Positions 6,469 through 13,789 of a stretch of 15,996 nucleotides of DNA are shown here, piece by piece. Source of the stretch: an uncultured Lachnospiraceae bacterium (GTDB lineage Bacteria > Bacillota > Clostridia > Lachnospirales > Lachnospiraceae); the NCBI GenBank assembly GCA_910579285.1, contig CAJTTT010000010.1, positions 90,457 through 106,452 of the forward strand, read 5' to 3'. The notes under the pieces were generated by a model. It did not search any database and was not told the DNA's origin. It saw only the letters and a program-made list of their open reading frames with translations. Position numbers and translations under genes: made by a program. Positions within the stretch are counted from its first letter, which is position 1. Every line of letters begins with the position of its first letter.

Positions 6469-7901
6469 GGCGGGGATATATAACGGTATTTTTATCTTTA
6501 TCTCTTACGTTGATCCTGTCCCTTGTATTCACAGTAATAGAAGGGGCACGGATCAGTGCCATCCGCATGAAATTTGAGTGTGTGACGGATATCGGTATGA
6601 ATTCCGTTTTGGCTGAATATCACAGGGAACTTTTGAAACAGTATGATCTTCTGTTCGTGGACATGTCCTATGGAGGTTCCCGCGCAGAAATTGCGAATAC
6701 GGAGGCGCATCTGCTCGGATTTGCACAGAAAAACTGCCGCCCGGGGGACGGAGGCGGCCTGTTCGACAGCAGAGACTTTCTGGCCATGCATATGGGCATG
6801 GTGGAGATCCCGGAATACTCGACGGCATCTGATGAAAATGGTGCAGTGTTAAAGCGGCAGGCAACCGATTACATGGGGGACTATCCGCTTGGAGCGGTTC
6901 TGGATCGACTCAGCGCCAATATCGGTCTGCTGCAGGGTGCAGGAATTGATACGAAGGACATGGCGGCGTGGCGGCAGCAGTATGAAGCGCAGATTGAGGC
7001 CATCGGCCTGCCGGAAAGAGACACGGAAGACGGCGGGAAGGAGAAGGTGCCGCTTAACAATCCGGCGGATCTTGCCAATGCCACCAGAAGCAGCGGGGTG
7101 TTAAATCTTGTACTGGAAAATCCGTCTGCCGTCTCGGCGGTAAAGGTGGATTTGGGCGAGTATATTTCCCACCGTTCCGGCCGGATGACAGGATCGGGGC
7201 TGTGCGCAGAGGCAGTGGAAGCGGGTGGTGCGCCAAATGAGCTGGTTTTTCAGATGTATCTGTTTGAGAAATGTGGTTATTTTGGGGAGCAGATGGATAA
7301 GTCGCTTCTGAAATACCAGATAGAGTATATTCTGGCCGGAAAAGATACGGACTGGCAGAATCTGGAACAGGTGGCAAAAAAGCTTCTTCTCTGGAGGGAA
7401 GCGGCAAATATGATGTATCTTTTGTCGGACAGCGCCAAGATGGCGGAGGCGCAGGCTTTGGCATTGGCCCTCACGGCGGTGATGCTCCTGCCCGAGCTGG
7501 CGGAGCCGGTCAAGTATACGATTCTCTTTGCGTGGGCTTATGTGGAGAGTCTGCAGGATGTGAAAACACTGCTTAGCGGAGGCCGGGTTCCTCTTTTTAA
7601 AACGGCCGCCGACTGGAAGACGGGAATCAACAGCATTAAAAATGTGAGAGGGAGTCTTTCGGAAGATTCCGGGGGAAACGGGCTGAATTATAAGGAGTAT
7701 TTACAGATTATGGTTTTTCTTCAGAATGCGGGAACGCTGACAGGGCGGGCAATGGACATTATGGAAATGGATATACGCCAGACACCCGGCAATGCGGGAT
7801 TCCGAATGGATGGCTGCTTTGACTCTTACCTGGCACATCTGGAGGTGACGAGCCGTTTCGGCTATTCCTATGAGATGACCAGAAGATACGGATTTTATTA
7901 A
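6465..7901 (+). CDS. DUF5702-type membrane-anchored Tad protein
   Basis: A 478-residue protein with one N-terminal transmembrane segment (about 5-25, ITVFLSLSLTLILSLVFTVI) followed by EGARISAIR and a long, probably extracytoplasmic domain. The N-terminal pattern and the place directly after flp match DUF5702 proteins of Clostridia Tad loci. It lacks the Gly plus +5 Glu prepilin motif of the TadE-like proteins below, so it is probably anchored rather than processed; it may stand in for the large TadG-like component. A central stretch (about 326-365) is rich in Ala and Leu and could be a second hydrophobic segment. ATG 6465 overlaps the flp stop by 4 nt (ATGA), implying coupled translation. Molecular function is unknown. 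Confidence 0.8.
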   Translation: MRRGYITVFLSLSLTLILSLVFTVIEGARISAIRMKFECVTDIGMNSVLAEYHRELLKQYDLLFVDMSYGGSRAEIANTEAHLLGFAQKNCRPGDGGGLFDSRDFLAMHMGMVEIPEYSTASDENGAVLKRQATDYMGDYPLGAVLDRLSANIGLLQGAGIDTKDMAAWRQQYEAQIEAIGLPERDTEDGGKEKVPLNNPADLANATRSSGVLNLVLENPSAVSAVKVDLGEYISHRSGRMTGSGLCAEAVEAGGAPNELVFQMYLFEKCGYFGEQMDKSLLKYQIEYILAGKDTDWQNLEQVAKKLLLWREAANMMYLLSDSAKMAEAQALALALTAVMLLPELAEPVKYTILFAWAYVESLQDVKTLLSGGRVPLFKTAADWKTGINSIKNVRGSLSEDSGGNGLNYKEYLQIMVFLQNAGTLTGRAMDIMEMDIRQTPGNAGFRMDGCFDSYLAHLEVTSRFGYSYEMTRRYGFY

Positions 7902-7919
7902 TGCGGGAGGTGATAAAAG

Positions 7920-8849
7920 ATGCCCTTTTTACGATCACAAAACATAAATCATAAAAAATCGACGGCACATTCTCTCCGGGCATATCTTGGGGCATATCAA
8001 GGTAGTCACCATCATTCTTTTATACTTCGATTGGTAAAAGGGGCGTCTTTTATCTTCTCCCGCAGAAGAGGATCCATGACGCTGGAGGCCGCTTTTGCCC
8101 TGCCCTTTTTCCTGTTTGCAGTGCTGAATATTCTCTTTGCGGTGAATATCATTGGCACCCAGAGCAGGATCAATGCGGCGCTGCATCAGGTTGGCAACAA
8201 ACTTGCCTTTGCGGGATATGCCTATGAAAATGCAGTGGGGGAAAGGGTGCCCGAGTGGTTTTCTGGTGTGGCGGTCACAGAGGGTTATGCCAGAGGACAG
8301 ATCGTGGACTATGTGGGGAAATCCTATCTGGAAAATTCCTGCGTCAAGGGCGGCGCAGGGGGACTGTCTTTTGCGGGCTCTTCCGTGATGGGGGCGGATG
8401 ATATCATTGATCTGAAGATAACCTACCGGGTCAGACCCTTTGTGGAACTGATGGGATTTGACGGATTCTCTTTGTCCCAGCGTTATTATGGCAGGGCGTG
8501 GACGGGATATGACGCTGCTGGGGCTGGAAGCGGCAGTGTTGTGGAAGACCCTATGGTGTATGTCACAAAAACAGGGACGGCTTACCACATGAACAGGAAT
8601 TGCACTTATCTGAATCCAAAGATAGAGGCAGTGCCTGCACAGTCCGTGTCTGACAGGCGAAACGAATCCGGCGAAAAGTATGCGGTCTGTGGATCCTGCG
8701 GAAAAGGCGGGGGAGGAGAGCAGGTGTATATTACAGGTTATGGCAGCAGTTATCATAAACGGCTGGACTGCCCAGGGCTCAAAAGGACAATTTATACGGT
8801 GCCCTTGTCAGAGGCCGGTGCAAGAGGGAGGTGCTCCAAATGTGGGTAG
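7920..8849 (+). CDS. TadE-like pseudopilin with two Cys/His motifs
   Basis: A 309-residue TadE/TadG-type prepilin. The processing site is G51 before SMTLEA, with E56 at +5, then a hydrophobic stem (about 57-79, AAFALPFFLFAVLNILFAV). The 51-residue leader is unusually long; GGGAGGTGAT before ATG 7920 nevertheless supports this start. The C-terminus carries two related modules: residues 213-260 (VYVTKTGTAYH, with H223, C228, C257, C260) and 269-309 (VYITGYGSSYH, with H279, C284, C305, C308). Each follows Y-H-x4-C ... C-x2-C, a pattern I associate with small metal-binding knuckles appended to secreted Firmicutes proteins. Metal binding or a disulfide arrangement is inferred, not shown. Its end overlaps the next gene by 10 nt. 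Confidence 0.82.
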   Translation: MPFLRSQNINHKKSTAHSLRAYLGAYQGSHHHSFILRLVKGASFIFSRRRGSMTLEAAFALPFFLFAVLNILFAVNIIGTQSRINAALHQVGNKLAFAGYAYENAVGERVPEWFSGVAVTEGYARGQIVDYVGKSYLENSCVKGGAGGLSFAGSSVMGADDIIDLKITYRVRPFVELMGFDGFSLSQRYYGRAWTGYDAAGAGSGSVVEDPMVYVTKTGTAYHMNRNCTYLNPKIEAVPAQSVSDRRNESGEKYAVCGSCGKGGGGEQVYITGYGSSYHKRLDCPGLKRTIYTVPLSEAGARGRCSKCG

Positions 8850-9262
8850 AGATTGTTTTGTTTCTGTTTCTGGCAGTCTGCGCGGTGTTTGACGGATTGT
8901 ACAGAAAAGTGCCGCTGGCGGTTGTCTGGCTGGGGATGTTTCTGGCAGTCTGTCTTCGGCTTGGCGGGGTAATGGGGAAGACAAACCTTATGTCGATGGC
9001 GTTTTCCCTGATGCCCGGCGCGGTTTTTTTCCTGCTCAGTTTTTTGACAAAGGAGAAAGTGGGTTATGGGGACGGATGGGCGCTTTTGATGATCGGCCTG
9101 TTTTTGGGACTTTATCAGTGTTTTCTAATTTTACTTGCTGGGCTTATGGCACAGTCTGCGGCGGCGGTTGTGCTTCTGGTACTGGGAAAGGCAAATCGTA
9201 ACCGGGAAATTCCATTTGTGCCATTTCTGCTTCTGGGAATGGGGGTGATGGTATGTTTTTGA
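8840..9262 (+). CDS. Second A24-type prepilin peptidase
   Basis: A 140-residue, almost entirely hydrophobic membrane protein. Both A24 aspartates can be placed: D18 in AVFDGLYRKVP and D78 in VGYGDGWALL (GxGD). It is shorter than the first peptidase of this operon and diverges strongly from it in sequence, so it is not a recent duplicate. ATG 8840 is chosen over GTG 8831 because GGGAGG (8826-8831) precedes it by 8 nt. It sits between two TadE-like prepilin genes and overlaps both, so processing of those minor pilins is a reasonable inferred role, leaving Flp to TadV, although either enzyme could serve all three. Confidence 0.82.
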   Translation: MWVEIVLFLFLAVCAVFDGLYRKVPLAVVWLGMFLAVCLRLGGVMGKTNLMSMAFSLMPGAVFFLLSFLTKEKVGYGDGWALLMIGLFLGLYQCFLILLAGLMAQSAAAVVLLVLGKANRNREIPFVPFLLLGMGVMVCF

Positions 9263-9699
9263 AAAAGACGGCGAAAGGATATATGACGCTGGAGGCTTCT
9301 TTTCTCATTGCATGGTCTTTGTTTCTGTTTGTTCTTCTAATTTATCTATCCTTTTATTCCTATGACAAATGCGTACTTTTTCAAGACGCATACACGATTT
9401 GTTTCCGTGGGAGCATTCAGAAGGATGAGGAGCAGGTGGTGCCATACATAAGTGCAAATATGCAGCAGCAGTTTGGCAGGAAATATTTTGGCGTGGGAAA
9501 AGTACGGGGCAGCGTAGATCGGAGCGGAAATACCACAAGTGTGACCGGGGAGTGTCAGGTAAAAGTGCCAATCCGCCAATTGTTTACCATGCACGGAAAA
9601 GCAGGCTGGCATATTCGCACCCGGGCAAAGGCACAGATCATCAATCCCACAAAGATGGTGCGCAGATGCAGATGGGTGGGAAATATGCTTTCGGATTAG
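9253..9699 (+). CDS. TadE-like minor pilin
   Basis: A 148-residue prepilin with a short leader: processing is predicted after G9, before YMTLEA, with E14 at +5, followed by a hydrophobic stem (about 16-34, SFLIAWSLFLFVLLIYLSF). The remaining domain is small and polar, with a pattern of beta strands near 80-125. TadE-type proteins are pseudopilins required for Flp pilus biogenesis. ATG 9253 overlaps the end of the preceding peptidase by 10 nt, behind GGGGGTGAT. It lacks the Cys/His modules of the other TadE-like protein in the operon, so the two are probably not interchangeable. Confidence 0.85.
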   Translation: MFLKKTAKGYMTLEASFLIAWSLFLFVLLIYLSFYSYDKCVLFQDAYTICFRGSIQKDEEQVVPYISANMQQQFGRKYFGVGKVRGSVDRSGNTTSVTGECQVKVPIRQLFTMHGKAGWHIRTRAKAQIINPTKMVRRCRWVGNMLSD

Positions 9700-9729
9700 C
9701 GGACAAATGAAAGCGGGAGGGAGATACAG

Positions 9730-11184
9730 ATGCTGGAGGCAAAATATTTTAGGGATTATAAACACAGTTATATGATTTTACCGTGTAAAAGCAGACAGCC
9801 GGAAAAGAGTTACCAGTGCAGACAGCTCACTTCCAACAAAATAGAAGAGATTCTGCGCTGTTCCATGCGGCATGTGAATGGCATGACATATTTTTATTAT
9901 GACATCAGTTCCAGAACGACTATGGAGAGTCTCTACCGGGACAGACAGATGTCCTATCGTCAGATCAAGGAGCTGTTGGAACAGCTTTACGGTATTTATT
10001 GCAGAGTCGGCGATTACTTTATGGATGAGACGAGACTGGTATTTTTGCCGGCGTTTATTTTCTATGATTTGTCGCGTAAAAAGTATGTTGGCTTCTATTA
10101 CCCCGATTATGAGGAGAACCGGCCCTATGAAGCCCTTATGGATTACCTGCTGGAACATATGGACAGTCAGGACGAGCGTCTTGCGGACTGCGTCTATCAG
10201 ATCTATGAGAGAGCGGAAGACAGCGGTTTTTCTCTGTGGGATGCGCTGCAGATCCTTGGGGAATCGGAGGAGAGCAGAGCGGAATCGGAAAAGGATGACA
10301 AGTCTGTGGGGCATACGGGGGAGGCGCTTCTGTTCCCCGAAAAGGATTCCTCCGAAGTGGAAAAGGAGGGAACGGCTTATGCGTTGACAGATATACACAG
10401 TTCGCCGGAGGACGGCTTTGCCCTGTGGGAGGAGAAGCGGGATGTGCCTGCACCCGAAAAAAGGAAGAGCCCGTTTTCGATGTTTGTGGTGATTTTGTCG
10501 GCGCTGGGAATTGCGGGAGCCGTCTATCTTTATGGCGCCTATGAGCTGTCGGATGAGGAGAGTATGACACTTCTCGGATGCGGCGCCCTGATGGGCGTCT
10601 GTCTTCTGGCCGGCCTCTTGGGACTTCTGAAAAACGGCACAAAGAAAGAAACAAAAAAAGCATTGGAAAGGGGAGTTGCAGAGAAAACACGTTCCGAGGA
10701 AGCGGAAAATCTGTATCCGCTGGTGCGTGAGCCGCGTTCTCTGGAAGGTGCACGGATTGGAGAGCCGGTCTCACTGGAACATGTACTGAGCAGGGAGTGG
10801 AACCCGGGATCGCCTGCGCCGGCCAGAGGAGGAGGCACGGCGGAAGAGGAGAACTGCGGCAATACGGTCTTTTTTGACAGCATTAAAATGGCGGAACATA
10901 AATTGTATGCATTGGACAGGAAAAACAAGCAGCATATTGAACTTAGCAAATTTCCTTTCACGGTAGGAAAGATGGCAGGCTGCGTGGACTGCGTTCTGGC
11001 GGACGAGTCGGTCAGCCGCATCCATGCCAGATTTGAGAGGGCTGGGGATGTGATTCAACTGACGGATATGAATTCCACAAACGGTACATATCGGAACGGA
11101 ATGCGGATGCAGCCGCAGGAAACGGTGGAGATCGAACCGGGGGATGAGATACGGTTTGGGAAGCTGAATTACTGTTACAGATAA
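9730..11184 (+). CDS. DUF6382-type membrane protein with C-terminal FHA
   Basis: A 484-residue protein in three parts. Residues 1-175 match the DUF6382-type region that precedes FHA domains in Clostridia Tad loci. Two transmembrane helices (about 249-270, 279-300) follow a charged linker. Residues about 385-484 form an FHA phosphothreonine-binding domain, with SRIH (429-432) and NSTNGTYRNG (448-457) intact and GK (413-414) where GR is usual. Both N- and C-terminal domains should be cytoplasmic. The N-terminal pattern (LVFLPAFIFYDLSRKKYVGF, 103-122) reminds me of EssB-type pseudokinase folds, a weak structural guess. No Ser/Thr kinase or phosphatase is encoded nearby. It is the last tad gene; ATG 9730 follows GGGAGGGAG. 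Confidence 0.88.
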   Translation: MLEAKYFRDYKHSYMILPCKSRQPEKSYQCRQLTSNKIEEILRCSMRHVNGMTYFYYDISSRTTMESLYRDRQMSYRQIKELLEQLYGIYCRVGDYFMDETRLVFLPAFIFYDLSRKKYVGFYYPDYEENRPYEALMDYLLEHMDSQDERLADCVYQIYERAEDSGFSLWDALQILGESEESRAESEKDDKSVGHTGEALLFPEKDSSEVEKEGTAYALTDIHSSPEDGFALWEEKRDVPAPEKRKSPFSMFVVILSALGIAGAVYLYGAYELSDEESMTLLGCGALMGVCLLAGLLGLLKNGTKKETKKALERGVAEKTRSEEAENLYPLVREPRSLEGARIGEPVSLEHVLSREWNPGSPAPARGGGTAEEENCGNTVFFDSIKMAEHKLYALDRKNKQHIELSKFPFTVGKMAGCVDCVLADESVSRIHARFERAGDVIQLTDMNSTNGTYRNGMRMQPQETVEIEPGDEIRFGKLNYCYR

Positions 11185-11190
11185 ACAAAT

Positions 11191-11220
11191 GTTACACCCG
11201 CTCTTGAAAAATGCTATACT
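11191..11220 (+). promoter_or_regulatory. Candidate promoter of the NUDIX remnant
   Basis: An extended -10, TGCTATACT (11212-11220), with a weak -35-like TTACAC at 11192-11197 (17-nt spacing). Transcription would start near 11227, about 24 nt before the ancestral ATG. No terminator is visible after the tad operon, so read-through is also possible. Confidence 0.45.
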
Positions 11221-11250
11221 GGACAAAACGGAGAGCTGAAGGGAATGGAT

Positions 11251-11612
11251 ATGGAGAAAAACGAAAAATGGCTGCAGTGGGCGGCTGGGTGGACGTAAAT
11301 GTTTCTGTCCCGGAAAATATGATAAAGGAAGTGAAAGAGGAGGCGGGGCTTGATGTCAAGGTCACACGGATTATCGCGGTCCAGGACCGGGAAAAGCATA
11401 ACCTGCCGATTTATGCCTATAAAGTATGCAAAATATTTATGCAGTGCGAAGTGACAGGCGGTGCATTTGTTTCCAATATTGAGACGACAGGCTTTGCTTA
11501 TTTCGGAGTGGATGAGCTTCCCTGTCTTGCGGAAGAAAAGAGCAACAGGGAACAGATAGAGATGTGTTTCAGGGCAATGCGCTCGGAAGTTTGGGAAGCT
11601 TTATACGACTAG
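11251..11612 (+). pseudogene. NUDIX hydrolase, internally deleted
   Basis: Two pieces of one NUDIX hydrolase lie in different frames. ATG 11251 opens MEKNEKWLQWA, the usual beginning of proteins with a Nudix_N-type extension, but reads into a stop at 11296-11298. The second piece, in another frame from about 11280, opens GGWVDVNVSV and runs to 11612 with KEVKEEAGLDV of the Nudix box, IIAVQDREKHNLPIYAY and NREQIEMCF, all typical of the C-terminal half. About 80 codons expected between them are missing. The junction lies in GGGCGG (11279-11284), a sequence both original flanks would plausibly contain, suggesting a short-homology deletion. An internal ATG 11269 could still yield 114 residues, but the early Nudix strands are lost. 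Also, a valine stands where the first box glutamate is usual. Confidence 0.75.
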
Positions 11613-11622
11613 ACCGATATGT

Positions 11623-11649
11623 TTGACATCCCATACTGAAAATGATACT
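11623..11649 (+). promoter_or_regulatory. Candidate promoter of the rhomboid gene
   Basis: Perfect TTGACA (11623-11628) and GATACT (11644-11649), separated by 15 nt, which is short but tolerated. Transcription would start at about 11656-11658, at or next to the rhomboid ATG, leaving almost no leader. Confidence 0.45.
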
Positions 11650-11657
11650 CTTTGTTC

Positions 11658-12701
11658 ATGGATATTTTAACGCTGGATCGACTGGAAAATCTGTTCTTTG
11701 AACAGGGATATGATAAAATACCGTCCAATCTGCCTGAGTTTAACTTTTACTGTCACAGGGAGATGCAGGGGATCAATGTGCTTCATGTGATTGACTACAG
11801 GCAGGGGCTTTACATCTCAAAAGACCAGTATGCCCATCTGAAGGAGCGGATTGAAACATTTTTCCGTGACCGGGGGGAACGGGAAGTCCATGTGATGACA
11901 CTGGTTCTGTGCGATGATACGCAGAAAGCGAGAAATCTCTGCGAAACGGACACCTTCTGCTGGATCATAGAAACACGGGAGTACAGGCTGCTGATCCATG
12001 AAACGCAGGCGGCGGACTTTTACGGGTGGAAGGAACTTCTGGAGGAATATCTGTTTGCACTGAGGCAGGCGGGAGCGGAAAAGGCGGAGCCTTCCAGAAA
12101 AGCGGAGAAAGCCGATTATCTGCGAAATGTGTCGTGGGTCAACGCTGCCTTAGTGGCTGTGAATGTAATCGTATTTCTGATATGTACATTTACGGGAGAT
12201 CTGTTATATAATAAAGGTGCATTTCGTGTGGAGGCGTTGTGGCAGGGGGAGTGGTATCGCCTGCTTACAAGCATGTTTTTGCATTGGAATGTGGAACACC
12301 TTTTCAGCAATATGATCGTTCTGTATTATGTGGGAGCGATTGTGGAACGCAAGCTGGGGCCTGTTTCCTATACGGCGCTTTATCTGCTATCCGGGTTTGC
12401 GGGAAATGTTTTTTCAATCGGATATGAACTGCTTACGAATGCCTATACAAATTCAGCAGGTGCGAGCGGTGCGGTGTTTGGCGTGGAAGGTGCGTTGCTG
12501 TTTCTGGTCATGGCGCATCGGGGAAAACTGGAGTCCATGACAGCGGGCAGAGTGGCATTTGCGGTTGCGTTTTCGCTCTATTGCGGTTTTACCAGCGCCG
12601 GAGTTAATAATGCGGCGCATGTGGGCGGCGTTCTGATGGGATTTGCGGCAGCGGCGGTTATAGCGGCATGCAGGAAAATGCAGGTGTTTTCCGATTCATA
12701 G
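11658..12701 (+). CDS. Rhomboid intramembrane serine protease
   Basis: A 347-residue membrane protease. The rhomboid core (about 160-340) has the catalytic serine S270 in GASG (268-271), the catalytic histidine H321 in NNAAHVGG, and the conserved H214-x3-N218 (HLFSN) of helix 2; at least six hydrophobic segments are visible. It is therefore likely active. Residues 1-150 form a soluble N-terminal domain (with FNFYCHREMQGINVLHVIDY at 28-47) that I know only as an accompaniment to Clostridia rhomboids, without a known function. ATG 11658 has no ribosome binding site upstream, nor has TTG 11652; together with the promoter position this suggests leaderless translation. Substrate unknown. Neighbours give no functional link. 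Confidence 0.9.
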   Translation: MDILTLDRLENLFFEQGYDKIPSNLPEFNFYCHREMQGINVLHVIDYRQGLYISKDQYAHLKERIETFFRDRGEREVHVMTLVLCDDTQKARNLCETDTFCWIIETREYRLLIHETQAADFYGWKELLEEYLFALRQAGAEKAEPSRKAEKADYLRNVSWVNAALVAVNVIVFLICTFTGDLLYNKGAFRVEALWQGEWYRLLTSMFLHWNVEHLFSNMIVLYYVGAIVERKLGPVSYTALYLLSGFAGNVFSIGYELLTNAYTNSAGASGAVFGVEGALLFLVMAHRGKLESMTAGRVAFAVAFSLYCGFTSAGVNNAAHVGGVLMGFAAAAVIAACRKMQVFSDS

Positions 12702-12729
12702 TTGAGAAAATCAGAAAGGAAAGAGTCTT

Positions 12730-13728
12730 ATGCAGATCAATATCTATTATGGCGGAAGGGGTCTTATGGATGATCCTACGCTGTTTGTGATCAAGAAGAT
12801 GAAAGAGGTGCTGGAGGAGCTTCGTGTGACAGTGGAGGTTTTCCACCTTTACGAGCAGAAGAACAGCATTCCTACGCTGCCGCAGACTTTGAAAAATGCG
12901 GATGGCGTGATTCTTGCAACCACGTTGGAATGGTACGGAATCGGCGGCTATATGCAGCAGTTTCTGGACGCCTGCTGGCTCTATGGTGATAAAGAAAAAA
13001 TCAGCCGGATTTATATGTGTCCGATTGTCATGTCTACTACCTACGGGGAACAGGAGGGGAAGCTGAATCTCGCTACGGCGTGGGAGATTCTCGGCGGCCT
13101 TCCCTGCAGCGGACTCTGCGGCTATATTGCGGACACCTCACTGTTGGAGGAGAATGGGGATTATATCAGAATTATTGAGAAGAATGCGGAGAACCTTTAC
13201 CGCACGATCAACCAGAAGATGCCCTGTCTGCCGGCCAGCAATCAGGCGGTGAAGCAGAAAGTTGCCATCACGAAGAGCGTGAACTTTACACCGCAGGAGT
13301 CGGAACAGCTTTCCCAGTATGTGTCGGACGACACTTATGTGCAGAGGCAGAAAGCAGATATTCAGGAGCTTGCCAGCTTGTTCAGGGATATGATGGGCAG
13401 CAGCGAAAAGGAAGATACTACGGAGTTTGTGGAGGAAATCCGAAAGCACTTTGTGCCACAGCCGGGATTTGCGGCAGGATTTAAGATAGTGATCGAGGAG
13501 AAAAAGACGCCGCTTATGATTGTGATAGATGGTGCGAACCTTGACTGCCATTATGGGGAGGGCGGCCGTGTGGATGTGGAGATACAGCTTGACCGCGCTT
13601 CCTTTATGGATATTGTTTCGGGGAGGACAAGCTTTCAGACGTCCTTTATGGCGGGCGATATGAAGATGAGAGGAGACTTTAAGGTGCTGCGTTCGCTTGA
13701 TCAGGTGCTGCAGTTTGGGGCAGGATAA
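12730..13728 (+). CDS. Flavodoxin-like protein fused to SCP2 domain
   Basis: A 332-residue cytoplasmic protein in two halves. Residues 1-165 look flavodoxin/NADPH-dependent FMN reductase-like: an INIYYGGRG first strand and loop, ADGVILATTLEWYGIGGYMQ (57-76) in the place of the flavin-binding loop, and MSTTYGEQEG (101-110). Residues about 245-332 resemble an SCP2 sterol-carrier domain, ending with MAGDMKMRGDFKVLRSLDQV (307-326). SCP2 domains form a hydrophobic ligand pocket; a flavin reductase acting on a bound lipid-like ligand is conceivable but unproven. The start ATG follows AAAGGAAAG by 7 nt. It lies 28 nt after the rhomboid gene and 61 nt before the HIT gene, so it may share transcription with both. 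Confidence 0.78.
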   Translation: MQINIYYGGRGLMDDPTLFVIKKMKEVLEELRVTVEVFHLYEQKNSIPTLPQTLKNADGVILATTLEWYGIGGYMQQFLDACWLYGDKEKISRIYMCPIVMSTTYGEQEGKLNLATAWEILGGLPCSGLCGYIADTSLLEENGDYIRIIEKNAENLYRTINQKMPCLPASNQAVKQKVAITKSVNFTPQESEQLSQYVSDDTYVQRQKADIQELASLFRDMMGSSEKEDTTEFVEEIRKHFVPQPGFAAGFKIVIEEKKTPLMIVIDGANLDCHYGEGGRVDVEIQLDRASFMDIVSGRTSFQTSFMAGDMKMRGDFKVLRSLDQVLQFGAG

Positions 13729-13789
13729 AACCTGGATCCCTGCCTTATGGGAGCTTACGGAAAGCAGTTTGTAGATGGAGGAGCTAAAA

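Noticed and set aside
8151..8388. Alternative frames with Arg/Cys-rich products inside the TadE-like gene
   Set aside because: They are shadows of the real frame in GC-richer coding sequence and lack ribosome binding sites or family signatures.
11211..11612. Intact short NUDIX hydrolase of 133 residues
   Set aside because: Its first 23 residues are read from promoter and from another frame of the true N-terminus; half of the Nudix fold is missing.
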